Positions 43,463-53,086 of a stretch of 64,000 bases of DNA are shown in pieces. The notes below the pieces were generated by a model. It was not told where the DNA came from and searched no databases. It saw only the letters and a program-made list of their open reading frames with translations. Each line of letters begins with the position of its first letter. Within the stretch, counting starts at the first letter, position 1. The translations under genes and the position numbers were made by a program. The DNA lies in assembly GCF_007713465.1 (NCBI RefSeq), contig NZ_VMSG01000004.1:1-64000 (forward strand), in the 5' to 3' direction. This DNA comes from Pseudomonas sp. H3(2019) (GTDB lineage Bacteria; Pseudomonadota; Gammaproteobacteria; Pseudomonadales; Pseudomonadaceae).

Positions 43463-43687
43463 TCAGCTGTCTTTTTCAACCTGTGGTTGAGCCTGGCTGG
43501 CCGATGTTTGCCGGGTTTGCTCAGACGTCTGTGCTTTTGCGGTCAGTTCAGCCTGGGCCTTGTCGAAGGCTTCGGCACGCGCAGCATTATGCGCGACAAA
43601 TGCCGGCGATTCTTCAGCCATGGCAAATGGCGACAACAACAAGGACGACAAAACGAAAGCGCTGGCAATACCCATACTGTTGGACAT
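43463..43687 (-). CDS. Small exported protein of unknown function
   Basis: 74 residues. A clear Sec signal peptide (MSNSMGIASAFVLSSLLLSPFAMA, cleavage after AMA) leaves a mature peptide of about 50 residues, highly charged and rich in Ala, Gln, Glu and Ser (ESPAFVAHNAARAEAFDKAQAELTAKAQ), probably helical then disordered. Start ATG 43687 is preferred over an in-frame start 24 bases upstream because it sits directly before the signal. It has its own terminator. Not recognised beyond being like small secreted proteins of pseudomonads. Confidence 0.7.
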   Translation of the reverse strand: MSNSMGIASAFVLSSLLLSPFAMAEESPAFVAHNAARAEAFDKAQAELTAKAQTSEQTRQTSASQAQPQVEKDS

Positions 43688-43818
43688 CTTGAAAACCTTC
43701 TTACTTGGCAAGTGCTGTTTGGTGTGGCCAAGGTAAAGGTCTTGGGGGGGTGGGAAAAAGCGCGGATTGCATAAAGGACTGTTGCATCAAGAGCAACAGT
43801 AACACCGGCTTGTACTTC

Positions 43819-43928
43819 TCGTTCCCACGCTCCGCGTGGGAATGCCGCCAGGGACGCTCCGCGTTCCGCTTCACGAGCTGACGCAGAGCGTCAGAGGATG
43901 CATTCCCACGCAGAGCGTGGGAACGATC
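43819..43928. repeat. Palindromic repeat (GTTCCCACGCTC family), full copy
   Basis: CGTTCCCACGCTCCGCGTGGGAATGC at the left and its inverse at the right, with inner inverted GACGCT...AGCGTC arms. The same roughly 107-base element recurs at 53087-53193, 56115-56220 and as a half copy at 63023-63074. This copy is the most diverged internally. Confidence 0.85.
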
Positions 43929-43954
43929 AATAGGGATCGTGTAACGGCGTGCAG

Positions 43955-45319
43955 TCAAATCGGCAAATAGATCCCGAACGTATTCACGCCGTTATCACTG
44001 CGCACAAACACATTGCCGCCGTGCATCAGCGCGATCGCCTTGACGATGGCCAGCCCCAGGCCATGGTTGGCACCGCTGTTGCTGCGCGAGGCGTCGACCC
44101 GGTAGAAACGCTCGAACAAGCGCGACAGATGTTCGCTGGCGATGGGCTCGCCAGGGTTGGCGACGCCGATACTGACCTGATGCTCCTGAACATCAATCTG
44201 CACCCGAATGAGCTGGCCGGGAGCCGTGTGCTGCACGGCGTTGTTCAACAGGTTGATCAGCGCCCGGCGCAGGTGGGCGATTTCGATCTGCACCTGGGCA
44301 TCGCCGCTGACCTGAACCTTGACCTGCGCGTCCTCGAGGATGAAATCCAGGTAGTCCAGGGTGGTGGCGACTTCGTCCGCAAGCGACGTGGTGGTCAGTT
44401 TGGTGGCCTTGCTGCCCTGGTCGGCACTGGCCAGAAACAGCATGTCGTTGATGATCGAGCGCAGTCGTTCGAGTTCTTCGAGGTTCGATTGCAGCACTTC
44501 GAAGTAGTGTTCCGCCGAGCGTCCACGGGTCAGGGCAACCTGGGTTTGACCGATCAGGTTGGTCAGCGGCGAGCGCAGTTCGTGGGCGACATCGGCGTTG
44601 AACGATTCAAGTCGCGTATAGGCTTGCTCGACCCGCTCCAGCGTCGAGTTGAACGAGCTGACGAACTGATTGAGTTCCGGCGGCAGCGGCGACAGTTGCA
44701 GTCGCGAGGACAGCAATGGCGGTGCCAGTCGTTGAGCTTCCTGAGACAACTTGATCAACGGTTTGAGGCCGATTCGCGCCACCCAGTAACCCAGCGCCGA
44801 GGCCAGCAGCACACCGATGATTGCCAGGCTGATCAAGGCGATCAGTAAGTGATGCTGGGTCTCATAGAAGGTTTGTGTGTCGATGCCGATCATGAAGCGC
44901 AACGGTGGGCGCTGGTCCTTGGCCGGAAACTGGCTGACCAGCACTTTTATCGGATAGGGCTGCTCCGGCAGCTGTACATCGCGCTTGCCGGTTGGCCCTT
45001 GCGCCAAGGCCCGGATCTGCGGGGTGATGTTGCCGTATTCGTAGTGGGCATCGCCGCTGATGATCCAGAAACTGATGCGCTTGTCCTCTTCGCCCAGCAG
45101 GTTGAGTTTGTTGTTGATCTTCACCCAGTGCTCTGGCGTACCGAAGCGCCCGACCGTGGATTCAAGCACGCTGTAGCGCGCATCCAGTTCGGCTGCCGGC
45201 AACAGCGCCAGACCTTTTTCGACCTGTTGATACAGCGCCCAGCCGATCAACAGAAACACCAGCGCCGCCACCAGCGTGAACATGCCGCTCAGGCGCAACG
45301 CTATCGAGTTACGAGGCAC
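43955..45319 (-). CDS. Sensor histidine kinase (heavy-metal CusS/CopS/IrlS-like)
   Basis: 454 residues. Two transmembrane helices (about 10-32 and 165-187) flank a periplasmic sensor domain of about 130 residues; a HAMP domain (about 188-240) leads to the dimerisation helix with phospho-His in FNADVAHELRSPLTNLIGQ and the ATPase domain with N box INLLNNAVQH, and GLGLAIVKAIALMHGG. Family layout is that of heavy-metal kinases. GTG start at 45319 overlaps the regulator gene by 11 bases. Last gene of the RND efflux operon. The ligand could be metal, drug or envelope stress. Confidence 0.9.
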   Translation of the reverse strand: MPRNSIALRLSGMFTLVAALVFLLIGWALYQQVEKGLALLPAAELDARYSVLESTVGRFGTPEHWVKINNKLNLLGEEDKRISFWIISGDAHYEYGNITPQIRALAQGPTGKRDVQLPEQPYPIKVLVSQFPAKDQRPPLRFMIGIDTQTFYETQHHLLIALISLAIIGVLLASALGYWVARIGLKPLIKLSQEAQRLAPPLLSSRLQLSPLPPELNQFVSSFNSTLERVEQAYTRLESFNADVAHELRSPLTNLIGQTQVALTRGRSAEHYFEVLQSNLEELERLRSIINDMLFLASADQGSKATKLTTTSLADEVATTLDYLDFILEDAQVKVQVSGDAQVQIEIAHLRRALINLLNNAVQHTAPGQLIRVQIDVQEHQVSIGVANPGEPIASEHLSRLFERFYRVDASRSNSGANHGLGLAIVKAIALMHGGNVFVRSDNGVNTFGIYLPI

Positions 45320-45986
45320 TGCGGCTCTCCAGCACATAGCCCATGCCGCGAATGGTGTGCAGCAGTTTCTCTTCGAACGGTCCGTCGATCTTGGCGCGCA
45401 GACGCTTGATCGCGACTTCGACGACATTGGCGTCGCTGTCGAAGTTGATGTCCCAGACCATCTCGGCAATCGCGGTTTTCGAGAGGATTTCACCCTGACG
45501 CCGGGCCAGCACGCTGAGCAGCGAGAACTCCTTGGCGGTCAGGTCCAGTCGCGTGCCGGCACGGGTGGCCTTGCGGCTGATCAAATCAATCCACAGGTCG
45601 GCGATGGTCACTTGCACCGGCTCATGGCCGCCACTGCGGCGGGTCAGCGCTTGCAGGCGGGCGACCAGTTCGAGGAACGAGAAGGGTTTGCCCAGATAAT
45701 CGTCGGCGCCATCGCGCAAGCCTTTGATCCGGTCTTCGACGCGCTCGCGGGCGGTCAGCATGATCACCGGGGTCTGTTTGCGGGCACGCAGGGCGCGCAG
45801 CACGCCGTAGCCGTCGAGACCCGGCAGCATCACGTCGAGGATGATCACCGCGTAATCGTTTTCGAGCGCCAGGTGCAAACCTTCAACGCCGTCCGGGGCG
45901 CGGTCCACGGTGTAGCCCTGTTCGGTCAGACCGCGGTACAGATAATCCGCGGTTTTCTCTTCGTCTTCGATAATCAGAACGCGCAT
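45309..45986 (-). CDS. OmpR-family response regulator (CusR/IrlR-like)
   Basis: 225 residues: receiver domain with Asp51 as phosphoacceptor (IILDVMLPGLDG), conserved Lys in GADDYLGKPFSFLEL, and a winged-helix DNA-binding domain (about 128-222) with LTAKEFSLLSVLARRQGEILSK and the SDANVVEVAIKRLRAKID helix. It lies eight bases after the RND pump gene and is coupled with the sensor kinase, so it probably controls this efflux operon. Confidence 0.93.
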   Translation of the reverse strand: MRVLIIEDEEKTADYLYRGLTEQGYTVDRAPDGVEGLHLALENDYAVIILDVMLPGLDGYGVLRALRARKQTPVIMLTARERVEDRIKGLRDGADDYLGKPFSFLELVARLQALTRRSGGHEPVQVTIADLWIDLISRKATRAGTRLDLTAKEFSLLSVLARRQGEILSKTAIAEMVWDINFDSDANVVEVAIKRLRAKIDGPFEEKLLHTIRGMGYVLESRSAS

Positions 45987-45994
45987 GACCCGCC

Positions 45995-48900
45995 TCAGTG
46001 TGTGGTCGCCAGCGCAGGCGCTGGTGTGGAGCGATGGAACACCCGCTCAAGCCATAAGTATATGACTGGCGTGGTAAACAGCGTCAGCGCCTGGCTGACC
46101 AGCAAACCACCGACCACTGCGATCCCCAGCGGTTGGCGCAGTTCGGCGCCGGTGCCGTAACCGAGCATCAGCGGCAGGGCGCCGAGCAGGGCGGCGAGGG
46201 TGGTCATCATGATCGGCCGGAACCGCGTGAGGCATGCCTCGAAAATTGCTTCTTGCGGGGACAGCCCACGATTGCGCTGGGCGTCGAGGGCGAAGTCGAT
46301 CATCAGGATGCCGTTCTTCTTGACGATCCCGATCAGCAGCACCAGGCCGATCAAGGCCATGATCGAGAAGTCCTGGCCGAGGATCCACAGCAATATCAAG
46401 GCGCCGAGGCCGGCCGAAGGCAAGGTCGAGATGATCGTCAGCGGGTGTACGAAACTTTCATAGAGCACGCCAAGAATGATGTACACCGCCACCAGCGCCG
46501 CCAGAATCAGCCACGGCTGGCTGGCCAGCGAACTCTGGAATGCCTGGGCCGCGCCCTGGAAGTTGCCGTTGACCGAGGCCGGCATGCCGATGTCGTTCTT
46601 CGCCTGATTGAGCAAAATCACCGCATCGCCCAAGGCCACGCCGGGCGCCAGGTTGAACGACAGATTGGCGGCCGGGAACATGCCGTCGTGGGCGATGGAC
46701 AATGGGCCGATGGTCGGCGCATCGAAACGGGCCAGCGCCGACAACGGCACCATCTCACCACTCAGCGGCGAGCGCAGGTAGAAATAAGCGAGGCTTTCGG
46801 CCTTGCCGCGCTGGCGGGTGTCGAGTTCGAGAATGACGTTGTACTGATTTATTTCGGTCTGGAACTCGTTGACCTGCCGTTGGCCGAAGGCGTCATAAAG
46901 CGCTTCGTCGACATCGCTGGCGGTCAGCCCGAAGCGCGCCGCTGCGGCACGGTCGATGTGGATGTGGGTGATGCTGCCGCCCAGTTGCAGGTCATTGGAA
47001 ATGTCGCGGAATGCCGGGATGCTGCGCAGTTTCTCGGTCAGGCGCTGGGTCCAGAGGTTCAGCGTCGGGCCGTCGTTGCTCTTGAGCACGTATTGATATT
47101 GGGCACGGCTGGGGCCGGAGCTGAGGTTGATGTCTTGCCCGGCACGCAGGTACAGCACAATGCCCGGGACCTTCAGCAGTTGCGGACGAATCCGGTCGAT
47201 GAAGGCGCTGGCGGACACATCGCGATCGCCGCGTTTTTTCAAGGAGATCCAGAAGCGCCCGTTGGCGATGGTCTGGTTGCTGCCGGAAACCCCCACCGAA
47301 TGGGAGAAGGTCTGCACCGCCGGGTCGGCGGCGACGATGTCAGCCAGGGCCTGGTGCTTTTTCACCATCTCCGGAAACGACACGTCGGCGGCGGCTTCGG
47401 TGGTGCCGAGGATGAAACCGGTGTCCTGTATCGGGAAGAAACCTTTGGGGATAAACACGTAGCCGGCAACCGCCATGCACAGCGTCAGACTGAAGAGCCC
47501 CAGCATCAGTTTCTGATGCGCCAGGGCCCGGCGCAGTGCCCGTTCATACAGCGCCAGCAGGCGCTCCCCGAAACCGGGTTTGGCGTGGGCGTCGTGTACC
47601 GGCGCGCGCATGAACAGGGCGGCCATGGTCGGTGCCAGGGTCAGCGACACCACCACTGAAATCATGATGGTCGAGGTGGCGGTCAGGGCAAACTCCTTGA
47701 ACAACCGACCGACCACGCCGCCCATGAACAGCAGCGGAATGAACGCCGCCACCAGCGAGAAACTGATCGAGACCACGGTAAAGCCGATTTCGCCAGCGCC
47801 CTTGATCGCCGCCTCACGCATACCGTCACCGGCCTCCAGATGGCGGTGGATGTTCTCCACCACCACAATCGCATCGTCGACCACAAACCCTACGGAAATG
47901 ACGATCGCCACCAGCGTCAGGTTGTTCAGGCTGAAGCCCATGATGTACATCAACGCGATACTGGCGATCAGCGAGACCCCGAGTACGCTGGAAACGATCA
48001 GCGTCGCCGACCACTGGCGCAGGAACAGCGCCATCACCGCGACCACCAGCAAGACCGCGATCAGCAGGGTGACTTCCACTTCATGCAGCGAAGCGCGGAT
48101 GGTCTGGGTCCGGTCGATCAGCACGTTGACCTGTATCGACGCCGGGAGCATGGCTTGAAGGCCCGGCAACGCGGCTTGAATCCGGTCCACGGTGTCGACG
48201 ATGTTTGCACCCGGTTGCCGCAGGATCACCAGGTTGACCCCCGGCCGATCGCCGGACCAGGCCTGGACGTAGGCGTCTTCCGAGCCACTGACCACGGTGG
48301 CGATATCCCGGAGCTGGACCGGTGCGCCATTCTTGTAGGAGACGATGAGCTGACCGTACTCATCGGGATGAAACAGCTGATCGTTGGTCGATAGCGTGGA
48401 AATGCTCGACTCGCCGTACAGCGCACCCTTGGCCAGGTTGAGGCTGGTTTTCTGAATGGCCAGGCGCACATCGGCCAGGGTCAGGCCGATGGCGGCGAGT
48501 TTGTCGGCCGAGGCCTGGACCCGAATCGCCGGGCGTTGCTGGCCGGTGATGTAGATCTGGCCGACGCCGTCGATCTGGCTCAATTGGCGCGCCAGCAGGG
48601 TTTCGGCGTAGTCGCTGAGTTCGGTGCCGGGCATTTGCGTCGAGCTGACGCTGAGGATCAGTACCGGGCTGTCGGACGGATTGACCTTGCGCCAGGTCGG
48701 CAGCGTCGGCATGTCCTTGGGCAGTTTGCCGGCGGCGGTGTTGATCGCGGCCTGAACTTCTTGCGCGGCGGTGTCGATGCTTTTGTTGAGGGTGAATTGC
48801 AGGGTCAGGTTGGTCGAACCCAAGGCACTGCTGGAGGTCATTTGGGTCATGCCGGGAATGGCACTGAATTGCACCTCCAACGGCGTCGCCACTGACGAAG

Positions 48901-49090
48901 CCATGGTGTCGGGGCTGGCGCCGGGCAACTGCGCGGCGACTTGAATGGTCGGGAACTCGGCTTCCGGCAACGGGGCGATCGGCAGGCGCGGGAAGGCGAT
49001 CAGCCCGAGCAGCACCAGGGCGAAGGTCAGCAGTGCCGTGGCGACCGGATGGTCGATGCACCAGGCCGAAATGCCGCCATGGACTTTCAT
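45995..49090 (-). CDS. RND efflux pump, inner-membrane transporter (MdtC/HAE1-like)
   Basis: 1031 residues, full-length RND permease with twelve predicted membrane segments and two large periplasmic loops. Proton relay motif VGFVVDDAIVVVENIHRHLEAG in TM4 with the DD pair, characteristic of the drug-exporting HAE1 group and not of metal-exporting CzcA types. GxxxD-type N-terminal PEAEFPTIQVAAQLPGASP and the C-terminal VKKNGILMIDFAL are also of the MdtB/MdtC group. Its start overlaps the adaptor stop (ATGA). No outer-membrane channel gene is nearby, so it must borrow one (for example an OprM/TolC type encoded elsewhere). Confidence 0.93.
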   Translation of the reverse strand: MKVHGGISAWCIDHPVATALLTFALVLLGLIAFPRLPIAPLPEAEFPTIQVAAQLPGASPDTMASSVATPLEVQFSAIPGMTQMTSSSALGSTNLTLQFTLNKSIDTAAQEVQAAINTAAGKLPKDMPTLPTWRKVNPSDSPVLILSVSSTQMPGTELSDYAETLLARQLSQIDGVGQIYITGQQRPAIRVQASADKLAAIGLTLADVRLAIQKTSLNLAKGALYGESSISTLSTNDQLFHPDEYGQLIVSYKNGAPVQLRDIATVVSGSEDAYVQAWSGDRPGVNLVILRQPGANIVDTVDRIQAALPGLQAMLPASIQVNVLIDRTQTIRASLHEVEVTLLIAVLLVVAVMALFLRQWSATLIVSSVLGVSLIASIALMYIMGFSLNNLTLVAIVISVGFVVDDAIVVVENIHRHLEAGDGMREAAIKGAGEIGFTVVSISFSLVAAFIPLLFMGGVVGRLFKEFALTATSTIMISVVVSLTLAPTMAALFMRAPVHDAHAKPGFGERLLALYERALRRALAHQKLMLGLFSLTLCMAVAGYVFIPKGFFPIQDTGFILGTTEAAADVSFPEMVKKHQALADIVAADPAVQTFSHSVGVSGSNQTIANGRFWISLKKRGDRDVSASAFIDRIRPQLLKVPGIVLYLRAGQDINLSSGPSRAQYQYVLKSNDGPTLNLWTQRLTEKLRSIPAFRDISNDLQLGGSITHIHIDRAAAARFGLTASDVDEALYDAFGQRQVNEFQTEINQYNVILELDTRQRGKAESLAYFYLRSPLSGEMVPLSALARFDAPTIGPLSIAHDGMFPAANLSFNLAPGVALGDAVILLNQAKNDIGMPASVNGNFQGAAQAFQSSLASQPWLILAALVAVYIILGVLYESFVHPLTIISTLPSAGLGALILLWILGQDFSIMALIGLVLLIGIVKKNGILMIDFALDAQRNRGLSPQEAIFEACLTRFRPIMMTTLAALLGALPLMLGYGTGAELRQPLGIAVVGGLLVSQALTLFTTPVIYLWLERVFHRSTPAPALATTH

Positions 49091-50262
49091 GGCTGTTGCT
49101 CCACCGCAGTGCTTTGCGTGAGCGCTGGCGGCTCGCCGAGAATCTGCACGCTGGCCCCTGGCTTGAGCCGCGACTGACCATCGCTGACCAGCACATCACC
49201 GGCCTTTACCCCCGTAATGATGTTCAGCCCGCTGTCCTGATAGACCATTTGCACCGGAACCGATTCGACCTTGTCGCCGTTGACCCGGTAAACGAAATGC
49301 TGATCGAGCCCGCGCTGGACCACGGACGGCGGCACCACCAGCGCATGCTGGTCGACGGCGGTCTGGATCTTGAGCGTCACCAGTTGCCCCGGCCAGAGTT
49401 TTTGCCCGGCGTTGCTGAATTCGGCCTTGGCGCGAATGGTCCCGGTGTTGGCATTGATCTGGTTGTCGATGAGCGTCAGGTGGCCTTCGCCGAGCAAGTC
49501 ACCGGTCTGGCCATTGGTGTCGGCGCCGAGGTAGGCATTCACGTCCGCCGGCGGGGTTGCGCTGATCAGCCGTTGCAGGGTCGGCAGCATTTGCTGTGGC
49601 AGAGAGAACTCGACGGCAATCGGGTCGATCTGGGTGACGGAAAACAACCCCTGGGTATCGCTCATGCGCAGGAAGTTGCCTTCATCCACAGTGCGAATAC
49701 CGACGCGGCCCGTCACCGGCGAGCGAATCTGTGTGTAGGAGAGCTGCACCTGCGCCGCATCGATGGCCGCCTGATTGCCCTGTGCGGTGGCTTTCAACTG
49801 ATTGACCAGGGCTTGTTGCTGGTCATAGGTCTGCTTGGAGACGCCGTCATCGACACTCAGTAATTTGTAGCGTTTGAGGTTGACCTCGGCGACCTGCAAC
49901 TGCGCCTGGTTTTCAGCCAATTGCGCACGGGCCTGATCGAGGCTGGCGCGGATTGAGCGATCGTCGATGGTCGCCAGCAGGTCACCGGCCTTCACCAGCT
50001 GACCCTCCTTGACCTGCAGCCGGGTGAGGATGCCGTCGATCTGCGGACGAATAACCACGCTGTGCAATGACAGCACCGAGCCAATCCCGCTGACATAGCG
50101 CGGCACGTCGCGTTCGACGACGCGGACCACCCGCACCGGAATCGCGGTGGGGGCCGCGAGTTTGCTCGTCGCCGGTTTGAGCGCAACGCCAATGGCCACG
50201 GCAGTGACCGTCACCAGCAGCGCGGCGATCAGCAGTTTTTTTCCTGGAATGGGCATGAGCAT
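49087..50262 (-). CDS. RND efflux pump, periplasmic adaptor (membrane fusion protein)
   Basis: 391 residues. N-terminal membrane anchor (KKLLIAALLVTVTAVAIGVAL), first lipoyl half with IDGILTRLQVKEGQLVKAGDLLATID, coiled-coil hairpin with repeats of Ala/Gln/Leu (IRASLDQARAQLAENQAQLQ and GNQAAIDAAQVQLSYTQI), second lipoyl half (IRSPVTGRVGIRTVDEG) and the beta-barrel. Not a lipoprotein. First gene of the adaptor-pump-regulator-sensor operon. Gene order equals what I remember as PA1435-PA1438 of P. aeruginosa. Confidence 0.93.
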   Translation of the reverse strand: MLMPIPGKKLLIAALLVTVTAVAIGVALKPATSKLAAPTAIPVRVVRVVERDVPRYVSGIGSVLSLHSVVIRPQIDGILTRLQVKEGQLVKAGDLLATIDDRSIRASLDQARAQLAENQAQLQVAEVNLKRYKLLSVDDGVSKQTYDQQQALVNQLKATAQGNQAAIDAAQVQLSYTQIRSPVTGRVGIRTVDEGNFLRMSDTQGLFSVTQIDPIAVEFSLPQQMLPTLQRLISATPPADVNAYLGADTNGQTGDLLGEGHLTLIDNQINANTGTIRAKAEFSNAGQKLWPGQLVTLKIQTAVDQHALVVPPSVVQRGLDQHFVYRVNGDKVESVPVQMVYQDSGLNIITGVKAGDVLVSDGQSRLKPGASVQILGEPPALTQSTAVEQQP

Positions 50263-50466
50263 CGAACGCCGGGGCTAAAGACGGGAAATAATGGCCTAGT
50301 TATAGTCCTTCGTTGCGGTCAGCAGGGTGACGGCTAACTGACAGGGCTGTCAGCAACGGTGACCATTCATGCGCCGGGAGGTTAAAGATCACGGGCGCGC
50401 AGGTATACTGCCGGCCTTTCGCGGCCCACCCATCGGGCCCGACTCACTGTAACACCCGGAGCATTC

Positions 50467-50712
50467 ATGACTTCCCCGATACAAGCGCCTGCTGCTGACG
50501 AACAGGCTGACCTGCCAGACAGCGTCGACTCCAGCGCCGACAGCGAAACCAAAGCGGCGATTCCGGCCTTCAAGTTCCCGTTCAAACCGGGCGAGTTGGC
50601 CTCCGCAAAAAACGCTAGCCAGCCGTGGTACAAGAACGGCGCCAAGAATGGCCACACCAAGGTCCCGGGCGCAGCGCCTCCTGGCACCCGTCGCTCGATG
50701 GGCAAGCGCTGA
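50467..50712 (+). CDS. Conserved hypothetical small protein
   Basis: 81 residues with no signal peptide, low complexity, rich in Ala/Pro/Lys and ending in GTRRSMGKR. The central FKFPFKPGELASAKNASQPWYKNG looks like the only conserved core. Ribosome site CCGGAG is good. I recall a comparable protein next to the same RND operon in P. aeruginosa, but no function is known. Single-gene unit, divergent from the RND operon. Confidence 0.65.
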   Translation: MTSPIQAPAADEQADLPDSVDSSADSETKAAIPAFKFPFKPGELASAKNASQPWYKNGAKNGHTKVPGAAPPGTRRSMGKR

Positions 50713-50735
50713 GTTGTCCCTCTGAGTTATAAATC

Positions 50736-51485
50736 TCAGGCCGCGCGCAACGAGATAAACGTGTAGTTCAGCGGTTCTGCCGTGACCACGTGCGCCCCGG
50801 CGGCCTGTACTTGTTCGGCGATATCGTTGCCCGACACATGGAACTGCCATTCACCGGCCGAACCTGGCAACGGCGTTGCCTGAACCTGATCAATCGCCTG
50901 GGCAAACGTTGTCATGTCCGGCAGGTACGCGGTAAACCCGTCACCCTTGAGGGCCGCGGTGCGAATCCCCAGCCGTTGGCAAATCGCTTCCTTGGCCTGA
51001 ACATCGTCGCGGTCTGCCTGACGCGAGCGCTGGATCAGCTCGGCCAACGCCTGATCAACCAACTGACCGCCGACGATCAACTCGGGGCCTTGTTCCCACG
51101 ATTCGGGCGGGCAGTCCTTGGCCGCTGGCGTCAGGGGAATGTGTGGATTGATTTCCATCGGGTAGATGCGGCACACCAATGGCCGGCGCTCGTAGATGCG
51201 GCAGAGGTTGTCTTCGTCAAGATTCCGGCAGCGACCGGCGTTGTACGCAGCGAAGGTAATCGCTACATGGGCCTGGGTCGCGCCGCTGGGCACCACCACG
51301 GAACGGCGTTCGGCGTGCTCGCGTTGCAAGGCCGGAAGGCCCAGGCCATTGCCGAGGAAACCTTCCACCAGCACGATCACGGTTCCGCCGTCAGCCGCCC
51401 ACATCCGGGCCTCGGCGAGGGTCAGGGGCACATGGTGGTCGGTGCAGCACTTGCCGCACCCTACGCAGGAAAACGTCGTATTCAT
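50736..51485 (-). CDS. YkgJ-family cysteine cluster protein
   Basis: 249 residues. The cluster motif CVGCGKCCTDHHVPLT at the N-terminus and later CRNLDEDNLCRIYERRPLVCRIYP and KDCPPES give about eight Cys arranged as in the Fe-S or zinc-binding YkgJ/CxxCxxCC family (DUF3109-like). The C-terminal part is unremarkable alpha/beta. The ATG at 51485 is at the start of the cysteine domain; a more upstream start is not supported. Function unknown. Confidence 0.85.
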   Translation of the reverse strand: MNTTFSCVGCGKCCTDHHVPLTLAEARMWAADGGTVIVLVEGFLGNGLGLPALQREHAERRSVVVPSGATQAHVAITFAAYNAGRCRNLDEDNLCRIYERRPLVCRIYPMEINPHIPLTPAAKDCPPESWEQGPELIVGGQLVDQALAELIQRSRQADRDDVQAKEAICQRLGIRTAALKGDGFTAYLPDMTTFAQAIDQVQATPLPGSAGEWQFHVSGNDIAEQVQAAGAHVVTAEPLNYTFISLRAA

Positions 51486-51589
51486 TAGGCGACCGGTCAC
51501 ATTCCAGAGGCGTCAGCGATGACGGAAAACCACCGCGAGGGAGGGTGCCAAAGCAAGTTGTGCGCCAGTCATTGCCTGCGATAGCGGTA

Positions 51590-52072
51590 TCAGTCTGGAA
51601 CCAGCTCGCGGCGAACCACGCGCATTCCAGCGCTTTCATACAGGCACCGAGCGCGCTGGTTGTCTTCCAGGACCTTGAGGTCGACAAAGCCTTCGCGGCG
51701 CTGTTGAAACACATTGAAGGCATGCAACAGCAATGCCCGTCCCAAACCTTGGCCCTGAGCCCGTGGATGCACCACCAGGTCCTTGATATAGGCGCTGGTC
51801 CAGCACTGGGCCACGCCGACAATGCCTTCAGCATCCGAGGCGATGAAACACAGCGCCGGGTCATATTCGGCATCGCTTTCAAAGCGCTCGCGCCACACCT
51901 CTAGCGCCGGTACTCGACCACCGCCGTGCTGATAACCCTGCTCCATCAGTTGATGAACCGCTTCGGCCAGCTCGGGGCGGTATTCGCTCAGCGCAATGCC
52001 TGGAAGCCAGGCTATGGCAGGTAACACCCCGGCGAGGTCGCGCCGCAGCAGCAGGCAATACGCTTCAGACAA
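51590..52072 (-). CDS. GNAT-family N-acetyltransferase
   Basis: 160 residues with the GNAT fold: an N-terminal substrate part, motif A at DLVVHPRAQGQGLGRALLLHAF (acetyl-CoA binding) and motif B region with LEDNQRARCLYESAGM. The substrate cannot be predicted. It starts 3 bases after the CheV stop (same strand), so the two are cotranscribed. Confidence 0.9.
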   Translation of the reverse strand: MSEAYCLLLRRDLAGVLPAIAWLPGIALSEYRPELAEAVHQLMEQGYQHGGGRVPALEVWRERFESDAEYDPALCFIASDAEGIVGVAQCWTSAYIKDLVVHPRAQGQGLGRALLLHAFNVFQQRREGFVDLKVLEDNQRARCLYESAGMRVVRRELVPD

Positions 52073-52075
52073 GGC

Positions 52076-52978
52076 TCAATGACCTTGCTGCGCGACGGCT
52101 TTGGCGGCCGTGATCAGGCATTTTGTCAGCTCTGGCGAGGAAAATTTTGTCAGTACCCCGTTCGCTCCGGCCAGACGGGCCTTTTCGCTGTTCATCGCAC
52201 TGTCCAGCGAGGTGTGCAGCAGGATGTAGAGGTGGGAAAAGTCCGGGGTTTCACGCAGGGTTCGGGTGAGGGCATAGCCGTCCATCTCCGACATCTCGAT
52301 GTCCGAGACAATCAGGTTGATCTGCTGCGCGGTGCCTTGCAGGTCCAGCAGGCAGTCGATGGCTTCCCTGGCGCTGCGTGCGGTGTGGCATTGCAGGCCG
52401 AGGTTGCGCAGGGTGTGTACCGACTGTTGCAGCGCCACCTGGCTGTCATCGACCACCAGAATGCGTGCATTACCCAGCACTTCGGCGTCCTCCATGCTCA
52501 GCTCGGTCGGGGCCGTTTCGATCTGTGCCGGGGCGATGCCGTGGATGACTTTCTCGATGTCGAGCACCTGCACCAGCGTGCCGTCGACCGAGGTCACGCC
52601 GGTGATGTACGCGCGTACGCCGCCAGATCCGTAAGGTGGTGGGCGGATGTCGGTGGTCAGGCAATGGACGATCTTGCTCACCGCCTGAACGTGCAGGCCC
52701 TGTTTGGAACGGCTGACGTCGGTAACGATCAGGCAGCCACCGTCCGGGTCTTCCAACGGCCGCTCACCGATCGCCCGGCTCAGGTCGATGACCGACAGCG
52801 AGGTGCCCCGCAGGGTGGCGATGCCTTTGACGTGCGGGTGCGACTCCGGCAGCCTGGTCAGCGGCGGGCAAGGGATGATTTCACTGACTTTCAGCAGGTT
52901 GATCGCCATCAGCTTGCCGCTGCGCAAAGTAAAGAGCAGAAGCGAAAGTGAATCTGCGCGGGCTTTGTTGGAGGACAT
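52076..52978 (-). CDS. cheV: Chemotaxis coupling protein CheV (CheW-REC)
   Basis: 300 residues: CheW domain (about 10-150, with LMAINLLKVSEIIP and GIATLRGTSLSVIDLSRAI) followed by a receiver domain (about 172-297) with ARILVVDDS, phosphoacceptor Asp in LIVSDIEMSEMDGYAL and the Thr/Lys pair HTSLDS/TKFSSPE. CheV couples chemoreceptors to CheA and acts as phosphate sink. Pseudomonads carry several; this is a monocistronic or two-gene unit with the GNAT gene. Confidence 0.93.
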   Translation of the reverse strand: MSSNKARADSLSLLLFTLRSGKLMAINLLKVSEIIPCPPLTRLPESHPHVKGIATLRGTSLSVIDLSRAIGERPLEDPDGGCLIVTDVSRSKQGLHVQAVSKIVHCLTTDIRPPPYGSGGVRAYITGVTSVDGTLVQVLDIEKVIHGIAPAQIETAPTELSMEDAEVLGNARILVVDDSQVALQQSVHTLRNLGLQCHTARSAREAIDCLLDLQGTAQQINLIVSDIEMSEMDGYALTRTLRETPDFSHLYILLHTSLDSAMNSEKARLAGANGVLTKFSSPELTKCLITAAKAVAQQGH

Positions 52979-53086
52979 AAAAACCTTCTGAGGAAAAGGT
53001 GATGGGCGATTGTAGGACCGCCAGCAACTATTGATATCGGGTTATCGACGTAAGCGGGGCAGGCTTTAGCGGCATTCCTTTGCGAA

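Noticed and set aside
46133..47659. 508-codon plus-strand frame opposite the RND pump gene
   Set aside because: Composition is that of antisense to a membrane protein (Gln/Arg/His-rich, no domain); pump gene is intact.
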